Of a DNA stretch of 64,000 nucleotides, positions 52,144 to 62,600 are shown one piece after another. This stretch comes from Sphingobacterium kitahiroshimense. GTDB taxonomy: Bacteria; Bacteroidota; Bacteroidia; Sphingobacteriales; Sphingobacteriaceae. The stretch lies in assembly GCF_025961315.1 (NCBI RefSeq), contig NZ_JAOQNK010000001.1, positions 496,001 to 560,000 of the forward strand, given 5' to 3'. Position 1 is the first letter of the stretch, and each line of letters begins with the position of its first letter. The position numbers and the translations under genes were made by a program. The notes below the pieces were generated by a model. The model made no database searches, was not told the origin of the DNA, and was given only the letters and a program-made list of their open reading frames with translations.

Positions 52144-55100
52144 TTAAAAAGTCAGGTTTAGACCAAAATTATAGATCCGCGTTGTCGGATAGACCAGACC
52201 ACTTGTTGCGTTGATCTCCGGATCCACACCTTTTACATTAGATAACGTCAATAGATTCTGTCCCGAAAAATAGACCCTTGCTCTTTTGATACTCGCTTTT
52301 TTCAGGAAGCTCTCCGGAAGGGAATAACCAAACTCAAGATTTCTAAGTTTGATGTATTTTACATTATGCTTCCAGAAATCACTGTTCCAATAATTACTAT
52401 GCGATGTATTGCCGATCCGTAACATGGGGTATTTCCCAGGTATCAGTTCACTGTTTGCATCATATATATCAGCAAGTCTCCAGGTGTCTTCCATGTAGTA
52501 TTGTGCATTATTACCCCCATCATGAAATGGATTTCTTTGCTCATTATCCTGGTACCAAGAATTCAGACCACCGCCAGTTAGGTCAAAGGCTAAGTCAAAG
52601 TTTTTATAGCCGAATGAAAAATTAAAACCAAAATTCAAAATCGGAGTCGCATCTTGACGGTAGCCAATTGGACGTTCATCCAATCCATTGATAACGCCGT
52701 CACCGTTTTGGTCTACGTATTTAATATCTCCTGGTCTTAAAGTTTTGTTCCCCTCTCTATCATTATCAACTGTCCAGTTTGCAATCTCTTCCCAACTTTG
52801 GAACTGACCTGCTGATTCCAGTCCCCAGTTGATGTAACCGAAACGCTCATTGATTGAATTTCTGTACACATTCCAGGAGTTACTAAATCTCGGTTTATAC
52901 TGGTTCCAATCGTAAAATCTAGAGTAAGTTGCATTCGCAGCGACACTGTAACTCAATTCACCGATACGGTCTGACCACTTGATCATCCCTTCAACACCTT
53001 TATGCATATCTGAATTTAAGTTTTCATACGGCAAGTTAAATCCCACTTCCGACGGCAATAATATATCATATCTTCTTGCTGGTAATCCAGTTCTCAACCT
53101 TCTGAAATAATCAAAACTTCCTGTCAGTTTAGAGTTGATTAGGGCAAAATCTAGCCCGATATCCAATATTTTCGCTCTAATCCATGATAATGTCGTCACT
53201 GGTAGCCCCCTGGGTTGTGAGCCAATAACATATTTTCCATCAATTACAGCACCCCCTGACTTATAATCATAACCTGGTAAATAATCAAATGCATTATAAA
53301 CAGCAGTATTATTCACTTCAATTTTATCATCGCCCAGCAAACCATAAGATGCACGCAGTTTAAAATCATTGATTTTACTCAATATGGAATTATCTTTCCA
53401 AAAACTCTCAGCAGAGGCTCTCCAACCTAATGAGGCCGAAGGAAAAAATCCCCAACGCTGTCCTGGAGGAAACTTCCAGGAACCATCGTATCGACCCGAA
53501 ACTTCAATCAGATACTTACTGTCATAATCGTAATTAATACGGGCCAGATAACCTAATCGACCTTCTGTCCTATTTCCATCATCGTTATAGGTGTCCATTG
53601 TTTCATAATCGATCAAGTTCAACGAATTGGCTGTCGGAATGGAATGCACCCATGTCGTTGGCGTATGACGGACAATGGTTTCAAAGCCACCAATCACATT
53701 CAAATTATGCTTATCGAACAGTTTTGTATAAGCCAACTGAAAATTGGATGTTAACTCTTCATTATGCCCCATTCTTCTTTCGCGCCATGGATTGTTATTT
53801 TCAAAAATCACCGGATAGGTATCATTAGCTTCATCGTATCCATACAATTTATAGGTATATTCATGGTTATTCAGATTTTGATTTGCATAATAATACCCCA
53901 CCAAAGCCTTTGCTTTCAATCCGTCTATGATATCATATTCTGCATTGAAATTTAGTTGGGCAACACGCCATGTTTCCGTATATTTTCCAGATAAATCATA
54001 ATTTAACCAGGCGAAATTCGTACCTGGATCGGTAGAAGTTAAGGTCGGATAATTAGGATTGTCATTGGCAAATGGTCTAGCAGTTGGCAAATTGCGATAA
54101 GTAGCAAAAATTGGCAACCAATAATCGTCACCACCGGGCACTCCGGGATTCGTCCGGTTTTCGTAACGCGCATTAAGGGAAGCGCCCACTTTAAGTTTTT
54201 TGGAAATCTGCGCATCCACATTCATCTGCACATTGGTCCGTTTAAAACCACCATAATTAACAATCATAGATTCTTGGTTCATATGACCTGCACTGAAGTA
54301 ATAATTAATATTATCGGAGCCTCCAGAAGCATTGACCGAATAATACTGTTGTGGTGAAGTCTTCCAGATATAATCATACCAGTCAAATGGTACATAGCCT
54401 TTTTCTGTACCCGCTTTCCATTTTTCGAGATCTGTGCGCGAATATTTATAATCTTTGATTCCCTGCACAGTTTCCGATTGGATATAGTTCTCGATGTAGG
54501 TGACTGCATCTGCAGCTTTAGGAAAGGTAGATAAATTCTGAAATCCGTAATTAGCGATTAGATTGACTGTATTAGCGGAATTTCTTTTTCCTCTTTTTGT
54601 TGTGACCACAATAACTCCATTGGCCGCTCGTACACCATAAATAGAGGCCGATGCATCTTTTAGTACAGAAACGCTTTCGATATCATTAAAATCAAGGTTA
54701 TTGAACTGACCAGCATCTTTTTGAACACCGTCAATGACATATAATGGATCACCCATATTGCGGATCTGTAAGGCTGTACCAGCACCGGGACGGCCATCCG
54801 ATTGCCGTGAGTTTAACCCCGGGATCTTACCGACCAAAGCTCCTGAAGTTGTTGAAGCAGTGGATCGTTTGATATCATTGGATCCTAATGTTGAAATGGC
54901 AGATGTCAATGATTCCTTTTTTTGCGTTAGTCCAAAACCCGTTACGACAACCTCGTCAATATATTCAGGTGCACTGGATACTAAAGTGATATCCAGGTTC
55001 TGGGAAGAAGCATTGAGCTGGATCTCTTTCGTTTCATAGCCTTTATGACTGATCACTAATGTTGCATTAGTCGGATTCATGTTTAATGAAAACACCCCCG

Positions 55101-55323
55101 TATTGTTGGTCGATGTTCCAGCGGTAGTTCCCTTGACTAAAACTGTCGCGCCTTGCAAGGGAGTGCCATCCGAACTTTTGACCGAGCCTTTTACGTCTTT
55201 ATTTTGTGCATATGCAAGGTTTATGGAACATATACTCGAGAGTATAAAAAAATAAGGCGCATAGTCTGTTTTTAGATTAAAGACCTTCAAAAGGAATTTA
55301 ATCTTAAAGAAAAACTTAATCAT
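52144..55323 (-). CDS. susC: SusC/RagA TonB-dependent outer-membrane transporter
   Basis: I choose the ATG at 55323 (MIKFFFKIKFLLKVF), giving 1059 residues with a signal region ending near NLAYAQ. The order is: carboxypeptidase-regulatory-like domain (KGSVKSSDGTPLQGATVLVKG, VFSLN), plug with the SusC signature DPLYVIDGVQ and SVLKDASASIYGVRAANGVIVVTTKRG, and a 22-stranded barrel ending in YNFGLNLTF. It moves a substrate bound by SusD into the periplasm with TonB energy. A hairpin at 55354-55389 lies between it and the MFS gene. Confidence 0.95.
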   Translation of the reverse strand: MIKFFFKIKFLLKVFNLKTDYAPYFFILSSICSINLAYAQNKDVKGSVKSSDGTPLQGATVLVKGTTAGTSTNNTGVFSLNMNPTNATLVISHKGYETKEIQLNASSQNLDITLVSSAPEYIDEVVVTGFGLTQKKESLTSAISTLGSNDIKRSTASTTSGALVGKIPGLNSRQSDGRPGAGTALQIRNMGDPLYVIDGVQKDAGQFNNLDFNDIESVSVLKDASASIYGVRAANGVIVVTTKRGKRNSANTVNLIANYGFQNLSTFPKAADAVTYIENYIQSETVQGIKDYKYSRTDLEKWKAGTEKGYVPFDWYDYIWKTSPQQYYSVNASGGSDNINYYFSAGHMNQESMIVNYGGFKRTNVQMNVDAQISKKLKVGASLNARYENRTNPGVPGGDDYWLPIFATYRNLPTARPFANDNPNYPTLTSTDPGTNFAWLNYDLSGKYTETWRVAQLNFNAEYDIIDGLKAKALVGYYYANQNLNNHEYTYKLYGYDEANDTYPVIFENNNPWRERRMGHNEELTSNFQLAYTKLFDKHNLNVIGGFETIVRHTPTTWVHSIPTANSLNLIDYETMDTYNDDGNRTEGRLGYLARINYDYDSKYLIEVSGRYDGSWKFPPGQRWGFFPSASLGWRASAESFWKDNSILSKINDFKLRASYGLLGDDKIEVNNTAVYNAFDYLPGYDYKSGGAVIDGKYVIGSQPRGLPVTTLSWIRAKILDIGLDFALINSKLTGSFDYFRRLRTGLPARRYDILLPSEVGFNLPYENLNSDMHKGVEGMIKWSDRIGELSYSVAANATYSRFYDWNQYKPRFSNSWNVYRNSINERFGYINWGLESAGQFQSWEEIANWTVDNDREGNKTLRPGDIKYVDQNGDGVINGLDERPIGYRQDATPILNFGFNFSFGYKNFDLAFDLTGGGLNSWYQDNEQRNPFHDGGNNAQYYMEDTWRLADIYDANSELIPGKYPMLRIGNTSHSNYWNSDFWKHNVKYIKLRNLEFGYSLPESFLKKASIKRARVYFSGQNLLTLSNVKGVDPEINATSGLVYPTTRIYNFGLNLTF

Positions 55324-55353
55324 AATTTTAAATTTATTTTGGTTATAAAGTTT

Positions 55354-55389
55354 AAGTGTTTTTGCAAATAGGTGAATGCAAAAACACTT
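55354..55389 (-). promoter_or_regulatory. 13-bp hairpin between the MFS gene and susC
   Basis: AAGTGTTTTTGCA pairs perfectly with TGCAAAAACACTT across a 10-nt loop. It may attenuate, or act as a processing site separating susCD expression from the catabolic genes. There is no T-tract on the minus strand. Confidence 0.5.
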
Positions 55390-55423
55390 TAAATAGTCTT
55401 TCAATTATAAGATGCATATTTAA

Positions 55424-56947
55424 TTAAATGATATCTATTGGTTTGTACCCTCCTTTCTTGTTAAAATAAATAATTAATAATATAAAAAAGACAAATAAAC
55501 CGCTCGGCAGTAAGGAAACAGTGGATAGCGCCGCTTTCTTGGCTTTATTTTCCATCTGCTCCACAACTTGCTGACTGGCTTCGTCTAACGTTGACAAGTG
55601 TGAATAATCAATCGTTTTATAGTCCCCGAATATGCTCGATCTCGTGCCTGTCACCAGTTTTTCATGGTAATGTGTCTGCTGAATATGGTCATAATCAGCT
55701 AGTTTTTTATCAATATTACTGTCCTGTATAAAACCCAGAAAAACAGCGCCGATAATTCCTACCCCGAGTTGCCCAACTGCGCTCGTAATATTTAAAGCTA
55801 AGGCGCCACCTTTAGGAAATTGTTCGGAAACAACTCCCAGCATCGTACCCCATAGGTAGGTTTTTCCAAAAGCATATAGAACAGCTGCCAGTAAAATATA
55901 AATCCCGGAAGAAACGGATAATAACTGCAGACCGACAGCAGAGACGAGCGCACTTATGGATAAGAGCGCCAGGGGTGACAGAAATTTAACAACTGTACCG
56001 CTGTACATCCGTAAAACAGTCATGATCACCGCTGTAAATACAAGCACCCAACCTCCTTGAAAACCCATTTTTTTCATTTCTGGCGTCATTAGATCGGTAA
56101 TCCAGCTATCGGTACCAAGCTCCATGGTAGCCAAAGGAACCATCGCCAGTAGCAATAGCACAAAGAGGCTCTTCCCCCACGACCGCACGAAATAACCAAA
56201 TATGGCTACAATGGCGATACTGAGCACAATATTGAATTTATAATCCCAGCTAAATAAACTGCCCAGCTGAAAAACACATAATACAACGATAATCAGCGCT
56301 CCTAAAACACCAACTTCTTTTAACATGTCCAAATAGCCAACGCCAGCTTTGACCCGTTCGTTTACTGGAAACTTTTGGTTGATGATCAATGCGCCGTACG
56401 CGACTGCAGGAATCAAAATAAAACCTATGACGATTCGCCAATTGATATCCAGTGCTAAAAGGCCAATGCCTAACAGACCCGATATCGCAATGCCCATAGG
56501 CCAACCGGCATGTAAAATATTCAGCCACTTGGTTTTTTCTTTCGGATACAGCGATGCGACAACGGGGTTGATCACAGCTTCGGCAGCACCATTTCCTAAT
56601 GCGAAGAAAAAGGTTCCTGCATACAACATCCAGTAACCAGTAGCAAAAATAGTCAGCACGATCGAAATCAAATGGCAGATAAAAGCAAAGATCATGGACT
56701 TTTTGTAGCCGATCCGGTCAATAATTAAGCTAAAGGCAACGATACTCAGTGCAAATGGCCAGAAACTAACACCAAAGATTTCGCCCTGCTGTGTTTTACT
56801 CAAATCAAACATAACTGCCCATGTGGGCATAAGAAAGGATCTGAAAACAAAACCAAAGGCAGATGCCACCAGTACAATAAAGCAACCCCAAAAAAGGGTA
56901 CTTTTAGCATGATTGTCTGGCTGGATTATATCTTGTGTAGCGGTCAT
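55424..56947 (-). CDS. MFS transporter of the sugar locus
   Basis: The 507-residue inner-membrane major facilitator has 12 helices and a long loop of about 80 residues after helix 11 (HYHEKLVTGTRSSIFGDYKTIDY). Sugar-porter-like features include FGVSFWPFALSIVAFSLIIDRIGYKKS (motif A variant) near residue 60. It probably brings the sugar or its 3-keto or isomer form from periplasm to cytoplasm. Its start overlaps the stop of the isomerase gene by 4 bp (ATGA), showing translational coupling. The substrate is unknown. Confidence 0.9.
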   Translation of the reverse strand: MTATQDIIQPDNHAKSTLFWGCFIVLVASAFGFVFRSFLMPTWAVMFDLSKTQQGEIFGVSFWPFALSIVAFSLIIDRIGYKKSMIFAFICHLISIVLTIFATGYWMLYAGTFFFALGNGAAEAVINPVVASLYPKEKTKWLNILHAGWPMGIAISGLLGIGLLALDINWRIVIGFILIPAVAYGALIINQKFPVNERVKAGVGYLDMLKEVGVLGALIIVVLCVFQLGSLFSWDYKFNIVLSIAIVAIFGYFVRSWGKSLFVLLLLAMVPLATMELGTDSWITDLMTPEMKKMGFQGGWVLVFTAVIMTVLRMYSGTVVKFLSPLALLSISALVSAVGLQLLSVSSGIYILLAAVLYAFGKTYLWGTMLGVVSEQFPKGGALALNITSAVGQLGVGIIGAVFLGFIQDSNIDKKLADYDHIQQTHYHEKLVTGTRSSIFGDYKTIDYSHLSTLDEASQQVVEQMENKAKKAALSTVSLLPSGLFVFFILLIIYFNKKGGYKPIDII

Positions 56948-57807
56948 AATTGTAATGGATTATTTTTGAAAATTTCTGTGTAAAAGTTCGCTCCATCCCG
57001 GGCTAAAATATCTGAACTTTCTGCTAATGGACGCCAGATACTTGCCGCACGGGCCAGTTCTTTGGAAGGCGATCCGAAGGTTTCTAAAATGACACTTCCC
57101 TGATACCCGATTTCATTTAATGCATCGCGTATTCCGGACCAGTCTACCTGTCCCGTTCCCGGTGTTCCGCGATCATTTTCATTACCCTGAACATGAGCAA
57201 GTTTATCCCCTAAAAGATGGATTGATTTTAAAATGCTTTTCTCTTCAATATTAGCATGAAATGTATCGAGCAAGATCTTTAAGTGAGGATCATCAATCTG
57301 ATTGATCAATTCCAGAGCCTGCTCGACTGTATTGATCATATCTGTCTCAAAGCGGTTTAGTGGCTCTAATGCCAATACAATACCTTGTTCTTTTGCATAC
57401 TGCGTTGCTTCAAGCAGATTTTCTAAACAGAAATTCCGTTCTAATTCCTTCTGTTCTTTTGAAACTAATCGTGTTTTTCCAACAGCAGCATAAAGCGGTC
57501 CTCCAAAAATTGGACTTTCTAATTCATTAGCGATTTGTATACAATCTTTAATGTAAGAAAGACCAATTTTACGGTATGCGCTATGTTCACTTGAAATGTC
57601 TCTTTCTGTACCAAATGCACCGCTCACAGATAAATCTAAACCAATACGCTGCGCCACTTTCTTCAGTTGCTTCACATCAATTGATGCTACATCTTCGACA
57701 GCAATCTCCATGACATCATAGCCATAATCCTTTGCTTTATAAAGAATATCAATATGATCTGCTGTGTAAGGTGATACCCATACAAAAGAGCTTATTCCTA
57801 TTTTCAT
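56944..57807 (-). CDS. Sugar phosphate isomerase/epimerase, psicose-3-epimerase-like
   Basis: I choose the ATG at 57807 (MKIGISSFVWVSPYTADH), giving 287 residues. The TIM-barrel has the D-tagatose/D-psicose 3-epimerase layout: metal ligands Glu in ALEPLNRFETD, Asp in LLDTFHANIEE, His in HVQGNENDRGTPGTG and Glu in VILETF. The active enzyme epimerises C3 of ketohexoses. Its place beside ThuA and Gfo/Idh genes suggests it acts on a 3-keto or ketohexose product of the pathway. It is a cytoplasmic enzyme. Confidence 0.88.
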   Translation of the reverse strand: MKIGISSFVWVSPYTADHIDILYKAKDYGYDVMEIAVEDVASIDVKQLKKVAQRIGLDLSVSGAFGTERDISSEHSAYRKIGLSYIKDCIQIANELESPIFGGPLYAAVGKTRLVSKEQKELERNFCLENLLEATQYAKEQGIVLALEPLNRFETDMINTVEQALELINQIDDPHLKILLDTFHANIEEKSILKSIHLLGDKLAHVQGNENDRGTPGTGQVDWSGIRDALNEIGYQGSVILETFGSPSKELARAASIWRPLAESSDILARDGANFYTEIFKNNPLQL

Positions 57808-57817
57808 AGCTTTACAT

Positions 57818-58927
57818 TTAATCAAATGAAGGGATTGCGATTCTGACTCCACCCTGCATCGCCGATTCATGGGCACAGATACCAGCACAGGTATAATTTG
57901 CCGCTAAGGCCGCATCAACGGCAGAATCTCTTCCCTCCACAATAGCTGCAACAAACTCTTGAACTAAATGTGGATGAGAACCCCCATGACCTGCTCCCTG
58001 TAAAAATGAAACATGATTTGGATCATCTATTCTTTCCCTTTTAGTAAAGTCTGCAATCTCCGGAATCAATAAATCGTCTGTATCCGGCGCCTCCATGCGT
58101 ACGGCATTTTCACCACCGTCGAATATAACATGTTGCTCATCCTGTAACTGCTCCCATTCAAAAGACATTTTATCACCATACACATCGTAACTTTCGCGGT
58201 ACTGTCTCACAACATCAAATAATGATCTTGTCGCCTCGGCGACCACATTAGAATCTTTCAGCTTAAAGGTGGCTGTTTCCACTGCAAACGGTGAATTATA
58301 CCGGGCAGCAAGATCAGCACTTAGTTGACCTGAACCGTGGCAAACCACAGATTCCGCTATGGTATTATTGATACGTAATAATGGCGAAATGGCATGTGTC
58401 CCATTCAGCATCGGTGGATAACCTTTCCAGTATTCAGCCCAGCCCTCCATACTCATATCCTGAATATGTGAACCGCGAACAAACTGTATTTTTCCTAATT
58501 TCCCCGTATCAGCAAGTTTCAGTCCGTACAGAAACTCACGGGTATATAAGGCTGTCTCCATCATCATATAAACTTTATTGACTCTTTTCTTCGCTTCAAC
58601 GATAGCCTGACAGTCCGCCACGGTCATGGCCATCGGTATGGTACATGCGGTATGTTTATGCGCATTTAATGATGCCAATGTCATTTTTGCGTGCTCCGGC
58701 ACAGGTGTCACCACATGGATGGCGTCGACATCACCTCTTTTAATGACCTCGTTAAAATCTGTAAATAGTAAATTATCGTCTAGATTGAACTTTTCTTTTA
58801 ATTCTCGCAGTGTTTCAGGATTTCTGGTACAAACACCGACAGATTTAATATGGGGATGCTTTTGATAAATGGGAATAAATTCTTTTCCAAAACCCATTCC
58901 TACGATAACGACAGTGATTTTTTTCAT
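57818..58927 (-). CDS. Gfo/Idh/MocA family protein without the EKP motif
   Basis: I choose the ATG at 58927 (MKKITVVIVGMGFGKEF), giving 369 residues. The N-terminal Rossmann fold (GMGFG) binds NAD(P). The catalytic EKP of ordinary family oxidoreductases is missing: the segment is HTACTIPMAMTVADC, with Thr96-Ile97-Pro98 in its place. The C-terminal part has GAGHGGSHPHLVQEFVAAIVEG, like GH109-type members that cleave glycosides by transient NAD oxidation. It therefore may be a non-hydrolytic glycosidase or an inactive partner instead of a dehydrogenase. It is cytoplasmic. Confidence 0.8.
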   Translation of the reverse strand: MKKITVVIVGMGFGKEFIPIYQKHPHIKSVGVCTRNPETLRELKEKFNLDDNLLFTDFNEVIKRGDVDAIHVVTPVPEHAKMTLASLNAHKHTACTIPMAMTVADCQAIVEAKKRVNKVYMMMETALYTREFLYGLKLADTGKLGKIQFVRGSHIQDMSMEGWAEYWKGYPPMLNGTHAISPLLRINNTIAESVVCHGSGQLSADLAARYNSPFAVETATFKLKDSNVVAEATRSLFDVVRQYRESYDVYGDKMSFEWEQLQDEQHVIFDGGENAVRMEAPDTDDLLIPEIADFTKRERIDDPNHVSFLQGAGHGGSHPHLVQEFVAAIVEGRDSAVDAALAANYTCAGICAHESAMQGGVRIAIPSFD

Positions 58928-58947
58928 TTTGATTATTTTATGTTGAT

Positions 58948-59685
58948 TTAAATATTTAATGCCCAATGGATTGCATTGATTAAAATTTTGCGATAGTCTT
59001 TATTCAGATGACTGTGCTCATCATGCCCCAATGTAATTCCTACTATTCTTGATTTATCATGATTGACCGTGAATACAGCCGGGTATACTTTAGCCGTTTC
59101 TAAAGACTGACCGATGACCAGTACATCAATCCCTTTACCGGCAGCATCCGGTTGGTGGCGATACAGTTCGTCTTTGAATGTAAATTCTGGAGAAATGCCT
59201 TGACTGATCGGATGCGCCGTATTCACCACCAGGTTTTTGAATTCTTGGAAGTTTTCATGGCTATTACTTCCTCCACCTACATATTCCAAATTGTACTGAG
59301 GCCAGTCTTGCCAATTGTACCAAACTGCAGCATGCAGAAGCACTAGCGGTTTACCCTGTGCAATAAACTTTTCAATCGCCAGTTGTGAAGCTTTTGGGAT
59401 CGGTTGATTATTGGTCAAAACCAAAAGATCTGTCGTTTTTAAATAAAAGCGTATTGAATCCGTATTGTCTGTATAGGTCGCATGTACACCTTCAATGGTA
59501 TTGATCAGCTGTGTATCCTCGATTTTGTACCAGCGATTAAAATCATGCGATCCACCACCACCGACAACCAGTATATTCTTCTTTTTTTGCGCATTAGGGA
59601 GTGAATGTACACTTGCTTTGGCACATAAAGTTCCTATACTACTTACTACTATAGTAAGTAATAGCATTACCATTCTATTTTTCAT
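58948..59685 (-). CDS. Secreted ThuA domain protein
   Basis: The 245-residue protein has a signal peptide (MKNRMVMLLLTIVVSSIGTLCAKA) and a ThuA domain: NILVVGGGGSHDFNRWYKIED, LVLTNNQPIPK, and the glutamine-amidotransferase-like core KPLVLLHAAVWYNWQDWPQY. ThuA proteins belong to trehalose and related pathways acting on 3-keto disaccharides. The signal peptide places this one in the periplasm or on the outer membrane, unlike the cytoplasmic rhizobial ThuA. It lies 14 bp after the large lipoprotein gene and 20 bp before the Gfo/Idh gene. Confidence 0.88.
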   Translation of the reverse strand: MKNRMVMLLLTIVVSSIGTLCAKASVHSLPNAQKKKNILVVGGGGSHDFNRWYKIEDTQLINTIEGVHATYTDNTDSIRFYLKTTDLLVLTNNQPIPKASQLAIEKFIAQGKPLVLLHAAVWYNWQDWPQYNLEYVGGGSNSHENFQEFKNLVVNTAHPISQGISPEFTFKDELYRHQPDAAGKGIDVLVIGQSLETAKVYPAVFTVNHDKSRIVGITLGHDEHSHLNKDYRKILINAIHWALNI

Positions 59686-59699
59686 ATGTTTCGTTTATA

Positions 59700-62600
59700 T
59701 TATTCCACAACTTTCATTATTCCGTTCATTCCTCTCCAATGTCCCGGGAATGTACAGATAAACGGATATTCACCTTTTTCTTTAGGGGCTTGAAATTTAA
59801 GCGTATAGCTTTGCCCCGGATTTACCAATTTGGTATGAAACAGCACTTCACTGACTTCAGGAACATAGTCTTTTTCAGCTGCCGAAGACGCTTGCAACAT
59901 GGCATCTGCCGCTTTACCGACGATCTCTGTTGTACCAGGTTTGATGATCACTAAATTATGGGGCATTGCATCCGGATTTTCCATGATCAAAGTAATCTGC
60001 CTTCCTGCTTTCACCGTAATGGACCGTTTATCATACTGCATAATATCTTTTACCGCTTTGATCACAATGACTTCAGCAGGTGCCTCGTTTTGATTCACTT
60101 CCACAGGACTTGCGCGCTGCATATGGTGATGCGCATGCTCCCCATTCAATTGAAGCTTTACTTTGATCTCACTGATATTTCCGATAAATTCAGATCCATG
60201 CTCGTACTTGGTCAGCGCAACAGATTCATCCAGATCTTCTCCCGACCGCAGATATGCACGCAGTGGTTTATTGAACGGCTTGACCTCTTTGATGTTACCG
60301 ACCAATTTGTTGTTGATATAAAGACTAGATCCTTGGTTTGCTGTTATGCTCGCATTAACTTTAAATCCATTTCCGATTCCGTCTGTAGCTGCTATACGCT
60401 GTATTTCACCATTATTATATACGTCCCAATATATTTTATTACCCTGCATGTATAAAGCAAAGCCATTTTTTGCATCACCTTGCCCAATAATTAATCCTTT
60501 GAAAGCATCCTGATCACGGCGTAATACTGCTGTTTCAATCGTGATATTCTTATCAGCCACATTTGGTGAAAACTGAACACGGTTTTTTCTACCAAGTGTA
60601 TAAATTTCTTCACCTAGCGCTTGGTTTACAGCTTGTTGATAAGTATTTGTTGAAGACTGATCAGCAACCATCGACATATGACTATGGTTGGTCTGGATCG
60701 CCGCAAATAAAGCTGGAGATAACCACCTGTCCTTTGCATTGACAGGATCATTGATTGCCGCCTTTAATACAGGAGCAACTGCGGCAAAAGGAGCGGAATC
60801 TGCAATTTTAACAAAAGCGGCAAGCCTAGTATTGAGATTCTCATCTTTAAAAATATTAGACTGTGCTATTTGATCAAAAGATTTAGCATTTAAATCCAGT
60901 ACCTGAACAGCAGCTTTTCGCACACCGGCAGATGGATGCGATAATGCGGCTAATAATGCATCATTCACTTCTTTCTTTGTTAGAAGACCCAAACCTTTTA
61001 AAGTCCAGATAGCATGTATAGCAGGTGCATTCAATCCAATTTCATCTACCGATTTATTGTTGATTATTTTAATCAAATCTTGTTCAACATCCGCATTTTT
61101 CCGCTCTACTAAAAGCCGCTGTGCATGGGTTCTCCAAAATTTGTTTTTACTATTTAAAGCTTCGATAAGTCCTTTGGGATTATCTTTTGAAAGTTTGAAA
61201 CTTTCATTATGCTTGCCATTTTTATATAAAACGCGATATACACGGCCATGCTTTTTGTCTCTCAGATTACTTTCAAATGCATTTCCGGGCCCTCCAACCT
61301 GATCCTTAAAAGGAAGGACTTTCTCTGATGGCGCTTGCGCCGGAACAAAAACATTATGCTGAATGATAAAATTGTACCAATCCAAAACCCACACAGCACC
61401 ATCTGGTCCTACCTCAGCATGCACAGGTCCAAACCACTCATCAGAACTTGCCAGTAAATTCCAGCCGTCTCTTTCTTTAAAACCGGCACCATCTTTTTCA
61501 ATAATTGCGTTATGTAATAATCTTACCGTAGGTTCAGCTACAAAGGCCACACTGTTCCAATAAGACTGTGGAAAATCCCGTGCGGTATACATCTGATGGC
61601 CTGCCGCTGATGTAAATCCGCCGACAACATCCACCTGTCTTAAGTTTGGTGTTAAAGCATGAACCTCATAATGCCCGTCAATTTTTTGGATTGAATTGAT
61701 TGGATTAGCGCCAGGAATATTGTCAACACGTCGCTGTAGATACTTCTCCGGCATCGAATAGAAAGCAGAATGGGTGTTATTTGCCGTGGATACAAAGACA
61801 TTATTATCTTCCGAAATACCAAGACCCCAAGTATTATTGCTGGTTGTAGCTAAATACTCCAGATCCGAACCATCTGGGTTAAGTCGGTATAAACCTTGAG
61901 AGAAAATATGCTTTTCACCGTTAACAATACCATTGTAACCTGCATATCCGTTAACACCCCAGATTTTGTTGTCAAATCCGTATTGCAGATTTGATGGACC
62001 GGCATGCGTATCTCCTTTGCTCCAACCGGTCATAATGATTTCTTCATGATCGGCCACATCATCACCATCGGTATCTTTTAAGAAAACAAAATTGGGAGCC
62101 ATGGCCACTATAACACCATCATTGGCAAAAGTTAAACTTGTTGCAATATTTAAGCCCTTAGCAAATTCCGTAAATTTATCAGCAACACCATCGCCGTCGG
62201 TATCTTCACAGATGACGATGCGATCATTTCCTTTACCTTTCACCTCCTCAAAACTATTTGGATAATCAACAGCTTCAATGACCCATAATCTGCCTTTTTC
62301 ATCCCAGCTCATCGCAATCGGATTGGTAATATTGGGCTCCGCGGCAAAAAGTTTTAATTCAAAATCCACAGGTTTCTGTATCAGTTTCATCGACTGTTCT
62401 GGACTAAGCGGATCCTGCACTTTAGGAACATCATAACGTGCTGTAAAATCGGATATGGAATCGGGATATATGCTTACATTCGGAATAGCCAATTTATTCA
62501 CCATACTTTGAACCTGCTCTCCAAGTGACCACCAGACCGCACTGCTGACCGTTCTTAGAAACTGATGATTTTTCCAGGTATCATCATGCTTACCTAACGC

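Noticed and set aside
52115..55404. Longer N-termini for SusC and SusD
   Set aside because: The extra residues precede well-formed signal peptides, so downstream ATGs were preferred.
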